From: Sacculina carcini
Lineage: Eukaryota > Arthropoda > Thecostraca > Sacculinidae
Direction of reading: 5' to 3'
DNA: 64,000 bases
NCBI GenBank assembly: GCA_916048095.2
Contig: OU696579.1
Location: 2,232,001 to 2,296,000 of the forward strand
A program made the position numbers and the translations under genes. How positions within the stretch are numbered: position 1 is the stretch's first letter; every line of letters begins with the position of its first letter. A model generated the notes under the pieces. That model searched no databases, was not told the origin of the DNA, and was given only the letters and a program-made list of their open reading frames with translations. Shown piece after piece: positions 55,603-64,000 of this stretch.

Positions 55603-56066
55603 GTATAATGGTGCACTTTCCTATATTGAATATTATTACATTATTTAAAACAATGATTATTTTTCAGTTCTGCTGACATATTCGACAACTTGGACAATTC
55701 TTCATGGACAATTCGAAACTTATTGGCGTTTCTAATACGCAAATATAATATTTACAAAAATTAATTGTTAAATATTATGTCGTAGAATATATATATTTGT
55801 ACTTTGTTGTATTTTCTTAATAGATATCATGTTTTCAACATGCACGCCAGTTTTCAGCCACAAAATCGCCTTACATGCAAGTCTTTGAGAATTAGCATAA
55901 CTTCGGTTTTAGCTACATGGCATACACGCTGCGCTTCCAAGAAACTAGTTTTTCTCATATCGATATGTAAGAGCAATGGGTCCTTTATGCATAATGCATT
56001 TGTGTGTGTGTGTGCGCTGGTATCTGTTGTTTCATCTCGTACAGGTCGTGAAGGCTTGGTCTTATC
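55603..56066. other. Spacer, AT-rich
   Basis: Nothing recognised apart from a short TG run at 56000-56013. Confidence 0.5.
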
Positions 56067-56074
56067 GGTCGGTA

Positions 56075-56316
56075 CAGTGGCGGACCCAGAGTCCAATTTT
56101 GGGAGGGGCTGAATTAATTTTAGGAGATGAATTTTGGGAGTAATCAGTCATATATGCATCATTATGTAACATCTTTGCGATAATGCTTATATCAACAAAT
56201 TCTACAGACTTTTTTTTTTACCTATTTTAGTGAACCTCTTGGTTACGAGGAGTCGAATAAAACATTTGGGGGGAGGGGGCTGAAGCTCCCTGAGCCCTCC
56301 TCTGGATCCGGCAGTG
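56075..56316. mobile_element. CAGTGGCG-family hAT-type MITE, best copy
   Basis: The element is 242 bp with inverted ends CAGTGGCGGACCCAGAG and CTCTGGATCCGGCAGTG. A perfect 8-bp duplication GGTCGGTA lies at 56067-56074 and 56317-56324. Internal sequence matches 15212-15455 and 21982-22225. There is no ORF. Confidence 0.93.
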
Positions 56317-56324
56317 GGTCGGTA

Positions 56325-57418
56325 AATGACATTGTAGCTACGTGTCACCGATACCCGATGTTCTACAAATCACAACTCTTTTCAACTTGAACCAACTCTT
56401 CATTTTGCATAAGACCGCTGAGAAGTCCAAATAATTCAGTTGTTCCAGCAAATAAAGATGTCAGATAATATCATGTAGTAACTCTCAGCGAAAATAAACA
56501 AATTCGGATAGATTAGTTAACGCACAAATTTGGATGTTATTAAGTAGTAATAATGGATATTTATTAATGTCCTAATAAATGATATTAATTAATATTAATA
56601 AACGAATTTAGATAGATATATAAATTATGTCGTATTGTACATGCTATGAGTCATGTTTATGTTATGTGGTAGATTATGTCGTATTGTACATGCTATGAGT
56701 CATGTTTATGTTATGTGGTAGATTAGATAGCGAGCTCATTTGGAGCAGTGGAGCTAGAATTATGTTTAAAGAATAAAAACAGACATTCGTTCTTTCATGC
56801 GATCTTAAATTCTCCTCCAAGGGCGGGGATTTGTGTCGAGGCTCGGGTAGATGACAGTCATCATGCATTAGTGTTCAAAGTAGGCTCAGTTGGTCAATTG
56901 CAGGGAACCCTCAACTATTTTATACATAGTCAAATATAACACACCTCAATGAAGTTATATTGCATATAATTATATGCAATTATATATCGCATACAGACAC
57001 TTATCATGTATTGTTACTTTTTTACTTTGCTGGTTATTTTGACAATATACCCAATGAACTGAAGTCAGCAAAATTATCGGGGGTATAATTGCATATTCAT
57101 ACCCCCAGCCAATTTGTTGGGGGTATATGCCCCCATACCTCCAGGATGTACGGCCATGGACCTCTCCATTGCCCACCAGTGTGGTATTCCCCACAGAGTA
57201 CAAACTACTGCATTAGGAATATGGTCCGGGATGTTTCGGCTATATTCTCACAAGATAAGCACAATTTCATAATGCTCAGCAGTTCCATCAGTCGACCTTG
57301 ACATCACCTTGACCTTGACTAACTGTAAAAACCGCCCGTCCTTCGAGACCCAGTGTTTTCGCGAGTACTTGGTCCATCTCTATTCGTCCGATTACATCAT
57401 ATACCGTTCTGTGCGGAC
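56325..57418. other. Mixed repeat remnants
   Basis: This contains a tandem duplication of about 49 bp (56635-56730; unit includes TATGAGTCATGTTTATG). The second copy of the conserved 115-bp repeat (about 56829-56945, reversed) lies here too. Pieces of the CAGTGGTTCTTAAC MITE family occur near 56385-56510 and 57150-57205. No gene is seen. Confidence 0.6.
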
Positions 57419-57420
57419 AG

Positions 57421-57488
<68 letters not shown>

Positions 57489-57791
57489 ATGTTTTGTGTT
57501 TGTGTGTTAGTGTATTAGTTTGTATGTGCGTGTATGTTTTGTATGTGTATGTTTTTTGTTTGTGTGTATGCATGTGTGAGTGTGTATGTGTGTGTTAGTG
57601 TGTGTATGTGTGTGTGTGTATTAGTGTGTGTGTGTATTAGTGTGTGTGTATTAGTGTGTATGTGTGTGTTAGTGTGTGTATGTGTGTGTGTGTTAGTGTG
57701 TGTGTGTGTGTTAGTGTGTGTGTGTGCGTGTGTGTGTGTGCGTGTGTGTTAGTGTGTGTGTTAGTGTGTGTGTGTGTAAGTGTAAGTGTGA

Positions 57792-57823
<32 letters not shown>

Positions 57824-57997
57824 TAGTGTGTGTGTGTGTATTAGTGTGTGTGTGTGTGTTAGTGTGTGTGTGTGTGTGTGCGTGTGTGTGTGTGCGTGTG
57901 TGTTAGTGTGTGTGTTAGTGTGTGTGTGTGTGCGTGTGTGTGTGTGTGTGTGTTAGTGTGTGTGTTAGTGTGTGTGTGTGTGTAAGTGTAGGTGTGA

Positions 57998-58037
<40 letters not shown>

Positions 58038-58139
58038 GTGTGTGTGTGTATTAGTGTGTTAGTGTGTTAGTGTGTGTGCGTGTGTGTGTGTTAGTGTGTG
58101 TGTTAGTGTGTTAGTGTGCGTGTGTGTGTGTGTGTGTGT
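57421..58139. repeat. TG / TGTTAG long array
   Basis: A pure TG run of about 66 bp is followed by more than 600 bp of TG interrupted by TTAG, TAAG and TGCG units, with larger blocks that recur (compare 57725-57830 with 57905-58015). All long ORFs across it are repeat artefacts. Confidence 0.95.
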
Positions 58140-58262
58140 CACGCCCCGCTGTGGGCCGATATACAGTCATATATCCCGATACACTCAGGTTGAGGTGTTA
58201 ATCAACGAGCCTGAGACCGAATTCGAACCGTGGATGACGTAAACCACTGAGTCGCTCGCAAG
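58140..58262 (-). mobile_element. tRNA-derived SINE with CA tail
   Basis: On the minus strand a head reads GCGAGCGACTCAGTGG (box A-like) and GGTTCGAATTC (box B) at the usual spacing. A short body (CTGAGTGTATCGGG) runs straight into a CA tail at 58139. The head is a different tRNA type from that at 5427. No duplication was identified, because both sides are TG arrays. Confidence 0.6.
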
Positions 58263-58264
58263 CT

Positions 58265-58266
<2 letters not shown>

Positions 58267-58328
<62 letters not shown>
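58267..58328. repeat. (TG)n microsatellite
   Basis: About 30 pure TG units follow directly upstream of the SINE head. Confidence 0.95.
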
Positions 58329-58331
<3 letters not shown>

Positions 58332-58779
58332 GTGTAAGTATGTAAGTGTATGTGTGTGTGAGTGTGCAAGTGCTTTGCGAGCGTTATGCAACGCCGATTT
58401 CCAAATGCAAAAATGGCCGATGCAAGTTCAAGTTTATGTTGGCGAATTTTTTCTTGTCTGTGTGTGTGTGTGTATGTCTGTGTGTGTATGTTTGTGTGTG
58501 TGTGTGTGTTCTCTCTGTCTGTATTGGACGTGTGCGTGAAATTCGAACGCCAGTAATTATTCCAGTCTATTTGCACAAGAGGTGTATGGCGTTGCGGCGC
58601 GATCATCCCCCTGGTGCCTCTGCACAGCGCTGTTTTCTCTCCGTCCTCGAATTGAAAAAAAAACGGTGTATCGCAGGTGCGTACAGCTCATGTGTGCGTG
58701 CAATCCGCACCCGACCACCTCCAGCCATACACGCGTGTGTTTTGCCGAATTTTGGCAGACACATCGTACTGGTTGTGAC

Positions 58780-60406
58780 TAGAGATGCGACCTCAAAAAA
58801 AACCGACGTTTTTTTTAAAAAAAACCCGTTTTTTTTGCCAAAAAAAACCGCGACCAAAAAAAACACGTTCTTTTTGGTTTTTTTTGAAGAGTCATGCAAA
58901 GAATTCAAATTATGGAAATGATATATTTGGGATGTTAAATGAATTATTTTTATCAACACATGGGTTATTCATGCTATTAGTGTCCCTATCAAATTGAATT
59001 ATCATTAAATATGCACAATATAATTGTTATAATGTGTCTGAAAGACCTAATATCATTGTTTGCACAGTACTGTGCGGCACTTCTATGTACAGTACAGTTT
59101 TGCATTCAATTATTGAGTTAATCATTGTGTAAGAAAGCAGGGTTTGAGAACCGTTTTTTATGCTAAAATCTGAAACTGTTTTAAAAAACAACAGGTGGCA
59201 TAATTTATTTTTATTTTTTACACATTAACTTTTTACTGCCAGAAATTAACTACGTTGGTTATAATAAGTTTCATCATTTCATTCAGTAGATCAATTATTT
59301 GCAAATATAAGAGTACAAACACTGCAAATATTTACACAAATACTACGAATATGCACACAAACTTAGTGTCCCTAATGAGGCTACGAATAAAAGCGGGTCG
59401 CAGTGGCAACGGACCAGAAAAACGGACCAGAAAAACGGACAATATTTTCGTGTAGGAAAAAAACAACTGAGGAAATATATTTGATGTACAAAAAAGTATT
59501 TGAACACAAATAACTACATCAAAGAAACCATCATCCATAAAACCAGTTCTAAAAACAGGTTAGTAATAAAAAAAACAGTTAATTTGGTTAAACTTTCCTT
59601 GATCTGCCGCCAATTTTTTTCGCATTCTCTACATCTACGAAAACAGTTTTTCCAAAAAATATATTTTGAAAAAAACCATGGCTTAGAAGAACAGTTTAAA
59701 TTAAGTGGTTTAACCAGCCGCTTATACGTACCAGCAGGCTACTTGCTATACAAATGTTATTTGAACGTACATCAATCAAATCTATCTTACATAGATACTG
59801 TTTTAGAAAACATTGTTTCATTAAAAAAGCGTTAGTTTGCATGACCGTTTGTCAAAAAAAAACACTTGACCAACCAATTAGCTTGTCTTGTTCTGCTGCC
59901 AACATTTTCTGGACCTGTACATTAATAAAACGAATTTAAAACCAGTTTGAAAAACATAATTGCATTTTTTCATAAAAAACATGGTTTCTTTTAAAAAAAA
60001 ACATGGTTTCTTTTAAAAAAAACATGATTATTCAATGAATTTGTTTTGTTATGCTGACAAATTATTTCAAATATCCACATAATTAAAACCATCTTTAAAA
60101 ACATGGGTTTTCTCAATGAAAAAAAACTTAACCACCGGACCCGGATGCACTTTCAAACAGTCTCCTGAGGTATTTATTGATAACTATTCTTGTTTTTTAT
60201 ACTATTATCAAATTTTCTTTGAAATAAGACACGTAAAGATGTACAAAACATCAATTGAACTAATTTCTATGTACTAAAATCTAACATCCGATGACAATTG
60301 GGGCTAATTCTAAAAAAACCCAAAAAAAACAAAAAAAACCTAAAAAAAACATGTTTTTTTTGCAAAAAAAAACGCAACAAAAAAAACGGTTTTTTTTGCA
60401 TCACTA
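58780..60406. mobile_element. hAT-type non-autonomous element with A-run/CG modules
   Basis: The element is 1627 bp, bounded by a perfect 8-bp duplication GTTGTGAC (58772-58779 and 60407-60414). Inverted ends are TAGAGATGC / GCATCACTA, a usual hAT form. For 90-120 bp inside each end the sequence is a series of runs of 7-9 A or T separated by CCG, ACG, ACC or GGT, which can pair within and between ends. The middle carries more AAAACATGGTTT-type units. ORFs exist (for example 59500-59835) but are A-run driven, with no transposase motif. Confidence 0.88.
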
Positions 60407-60687
60407 GTTGTGACACCTTGCTCTGCCTGCCTCTCGCCCCTCTCCACTGCAGGACCTGTTTTGCTTGTGTGAGCACACGCCCTTGTGTCTGTGTGCGTGT
60501 GTGTGTTAGTGTTAGTGTGTGTGTAGTGTTGCGTGCGACTGCAGATTGGTTTCACACCGATCCGCCAATCACACCCTGGTCGCCATCATCAGTTTGTGCG
60601 TGCGAATTGGCTGGCTGGTATATTCCAGCCATCTCCACACCTCCACACATCTCTCCATGTAAATCTAGTGCTCTCTTATACGCAGCG

Positions 60688-61470
<783 letters not shown>

Positions 61471-61474
61471 CCGG

Positions 61475-61620
61475 AACGCTACAGTTTTGAAACAGTTAGT
61501 TTCTCAATTAGGAATAACAGTGTGTGTGTGTGTGTATGTGTGTGATGGTGTGCGCAATGCAATCAAGGAGTCAGTTATTCAGGAAGACTTGTATTTCATT
61601 TAATTTTGCTGAAATTGACT
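61475..61620. repeat. Inverted partner 1 of 62160-62425
   Basis: CAGTTTTGAAACAGTTAGTTTCTCAATTAG, a TG run of about 30 bp and GTGATGGTGTGCGCAATGC are shared, reversed, with 62160-62425. The two lie about 600 bp apart. Confidence 0.8.
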
Positions 61621-62159
61621 GCAGTTGTATTTCAGTGGCTCGTTAGTTGAGGGCGATTCCCCTGGGAAATGGAGGGGATGCCAAGTGGGTAATTAATAGT
61701 CGGATATATGGACAAATGTGTGTTTTTATCTATTTTATGTTATAAATTATAATTTTTTTTGGTAACCCAATAACTTTTTAATAATTATAGTACACAACGT
61801 TTTCATGCAGTCTTAGGTAGCTTATGGAAAAGTGACCTTTAGGTAAAAAAGTAACTTTATCAACTTTTGACAGCCCTAGTTATAATCTATCATATATTCA
61901 CTTCGTAAAGCATGTCGGGTGTTTTTTCAATGCTGTTCGTTTCTGAAGCATTTGTCTAAAAATCTCTGCTGAAGTGGTTTGAAAATATATCTATGGCAAG
62001 GACTAATAAATACTAAATACTTGTATTTATTAGTCCTGGGCTTATGGCCAAATGATTAAATGAAGTATACAAGTAGTTTTGCTGCGTAGCCTCAAAACAA
62101 AAATATGATACCAGGCTATGAGTGGTTGGATATTTTGTCATTCTTGGCATTAGGCAGCA
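61621..62159. other. Between the inverted partners
   Basis: A remnant of the CAGTGGTTCTTAAC MITE family (CAGTGGCTCGTTAGTTG at 61637) is followed by AT-rich DNA. A short palindrome GGACTAATAAATAC...GTATTTATTAGTCC lies at 62000-62036. Confidence 0.6.
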
Positions 62160-62193
62160 TTGGAATTTATAGAAGTATGTATTGCGCACGCCA

Positions 62194-62381
<188 letters not shown>

Positions 62382-62425
62382 GTATTTCTAATTGAGAAAC
62401 TAACTGTTTCAAAACTGTAAAATAA

Positions 62426-63777
62426 TTATAAAAGTCTTTCTTTGAGGTACCAAAGTGGCAAACCCCAATAATAATGAACAGCAAGAACATTCGTAAAATT
62501 ATGCTTAATAGCGATTTTTGAAGAAAAAGACCAAGTATCAGTTAATTTTAATACAGTACCTCTCGTATCCTCATATAAATTGCGTCTTTGTTACATTTAT
62601 TTTTTCTACAATTCAACAGATGATTAACCTTTGTACGTTCTCAGCGTTTTCAAAAAATCCATGTAGCACGCTTATTGAAACGCTGAAACGTTTTTCATTT
62701 GGAAAAAATTCAAATTCCACAGTTTGACGCCAATGCAGGATGCAATTCGCCACTTCGATGGATCTCTGAGTGTCCAGTTTACAAGAGTTCAGTGGCAACT
62801 TCTTCACTATTATACTGTAATCGGATACGTACTGAGATGATCGAGTTGGCACGTTTTAGTTGCTCACAAGATGATTATTAACGTAAGTTGAGCAGCCCCG
62901 CTGAAATGGCACCCTGGATGCGCGCCTGTTTGCTTCAGATTGCTCGCTCACTCACGATTAATTTGTCCATCACTGAAGTCAATCCGTTCACACAACAGAT
63001 GATAGTGATGGACGAACGCGTGTCGTGCATACACTACCAGCTTAGACGAACCGGTTTTCTGTCTTCCGTCACAAGATCTTTCTAAATAAACAACTCAATT
63101 GTCAACGGTGACATTGTTTTAGCAAGCACTGTTTCAAGTCAGATTCCTGCCATTGTGATGCTATCACTATTGTTTGTCGCACAAGACGAACAAAGTAACG
63201 CAGGAAGAGCTCAAGCATTATTCATTCGGATTTCTGTTTCGTGTTTTGTCAATTACGTCATGTTGTCCTTGGCAGTCAGGGGCACACTCAATGTGGTGTA
63301 CGTTAAATGACAGACTGAGATTCTGCCTGTTCTTGTACGCCTCTGTATTTAGCCTGGGCTCTACAAGGAGCCCTGCCAGTGTTTCATTCTGCGATTGAAA
63401 AATGCTCAAATAATGAGACCATAGGTCCTATAGTGACCCTGGAATTATATTGGGTTCTGGATAAATTGTGTTCTAGAGGGAATAAATAATATACAATAAT
63501 ACCACTCAAACAATTTACTACCAAGATCCAGAGTAACACCAGTGCAACATAAACATCACATCTATTGAATAAATACGCCACTACAGCTTGCTGAGAGATG
63601 GAGGGAAACAGTTGATGCACAGGATGCAGGATATCACCTTGGGTAAATTCTCCAGAACCCAAGGTGGCTATAAATTTACTTATTTATTTACCCTTGGATT
63701 TTACAATTATATATTGTCGATATTTCATCAAATATAACTCCATTGTGGTAGTCTTAAGAATTATCGATATATTTTAT
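62426..63777. other. Intergenic, nothing recognised
   Basis: Moderately AT-rich. An ORF at 62888-63085 and a minus-strand ORF at 63384-63662 show no family resemblance and no convincing splice context. Confidence 0.5.
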
Positions 63778-64000
63778 TACACTGGCCTGCGTTTCAAAAC
63801 TTTTTTTAAAGGGTCGGAGGTTTCTCAGCTTTTCTAATACAAGTTTCGTGTGCTGAATTCGAAAAAGCTATCCATTTTTCTCGATTAGCTCGAGTTTTCA
63901 CACTATGTCAAGGATAACAGCTCACACACTGATGTATTAATATGCATATTGCAGTGGGCATACTGATACATTTTGCCCCAATTCTCACCCTTCTCTTCTG
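63778..64000 (+). mobile_element. Second copy of the dispersed element at 19693, cut by the window end
   Basis: TTACACTGGCCTGCGTTTC and the following 220 bp match 19693-19865, ending at the stretch that leads into the ORF in the first copy. It contains a block of about 55 bp (TCTCGATTAGCTCGAG...) that the first copy lacks. The coding part would lie beyond the window. Confidence 0.8.

Noticed and set aside
58346-58921. 191-codon frame downstream of the SINE
   Set aside because: It starts in a TG repeat and ends in the A-run arrays of the hAT-type element; the middle has no recognisable domain.
59500-59835. 111-codon frame inside the 1.6-kb hAT-type element, considered as a transposase
   Set aside because: Lys/Asn-rich translation driven by A runs, without DDE, BED or dimerisation motifs.

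Overview
This 64 kb window comes from an animal nuclear genome, most likely an invertebrate. Genes are split by GT-AG introns, dinucleotide (CA/TG) microsatellites are extremely common, and most of the sequence between genes is transposable-element DNA. The protein set (granulin, COP9 signalosome subunit 7, guanine deaminase, an FKBP6/Shutdown-like cochaperone) is metazoan. The retroelement types are common in spiralians and other invertebrates, but the phylum cannot be fixed from the sequence alone.

Layout. 1-5.7 kb: a PIF/Harbinger-type remnant (1030-3337) carrying a nested mariner element (1914-3243), MITE fragments, a long TG/TGTCAG tract and a tRNA-Val-derived SINE. 6.0-6.8 kb (minus): 5' part of a granulin gene. 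7.6-10.7 kb (minus): complete five-exon COPS7. 11.4-12.1 kb: a gag-protease relic. 12.3-13.1 kb: an A-run-rich transposon. 13.1-24.3 kb: a large inverted duplication with arms of about 2.6 kb and a spacer of about 6 kb. Each arm holds a complete secreted Gly/His/Tyr-rich protein gene, and the two encode the same 173-residue protein. The spacer holds a two-exon guanine deaminase gene (minus), a foldback element, a retrotransposon fragment and a copy of an unclassified dispersed element with a short ORF. 24.8-26.8 kb: a decayed non-LTR retrotransposon interrupted by a hAT-type MITE. 27.9-37.8 kb (plus): a complete ten-exon FKBP6/Shutdown-like gene of 539 codons, with two retrotransposons in intron 4.

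39.1-42.3 kb: an intact-looking hAT transposon (605-codon transposase, TIRs, perfect 8-bp duplication) placed exactly on a candidate splice acceptor of an unidentified terminal exon. 43-52 kb: a second copy of the hAT MITE, a Harbinger-type MITE, two copies of one 5'-truncated non-LTR family, a one-exon gene for a small single-pass membrane protein, and a complete LTR element without coding capacity (identical 281-bp LTRs). 52.1-55.6 kb: a Ty3/gypsy element with 196-bp LTRs. It lost part of gag and all of the protease region at a junction marked by a perfect 19-bp foldback. 55.6-64 kb: MITEs, a SINE, long TG arrays, a 1.6-kb hAT-type element and the start of another copy of the 19.7-kb dispersed element.

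The host genes share no obvious pathway and are not an operon. The most unusual system-level signal is in splicing. In nearly every intron that could be resolved, in four unrelated genes on both strands, a TG-rich tract sits just upstream of the acceptor AG in the sense orientation, where a polypyrimidine tract is expected.

All coordinates and exon models were read by eye. Element edges given without a target-site duplication are approximate.
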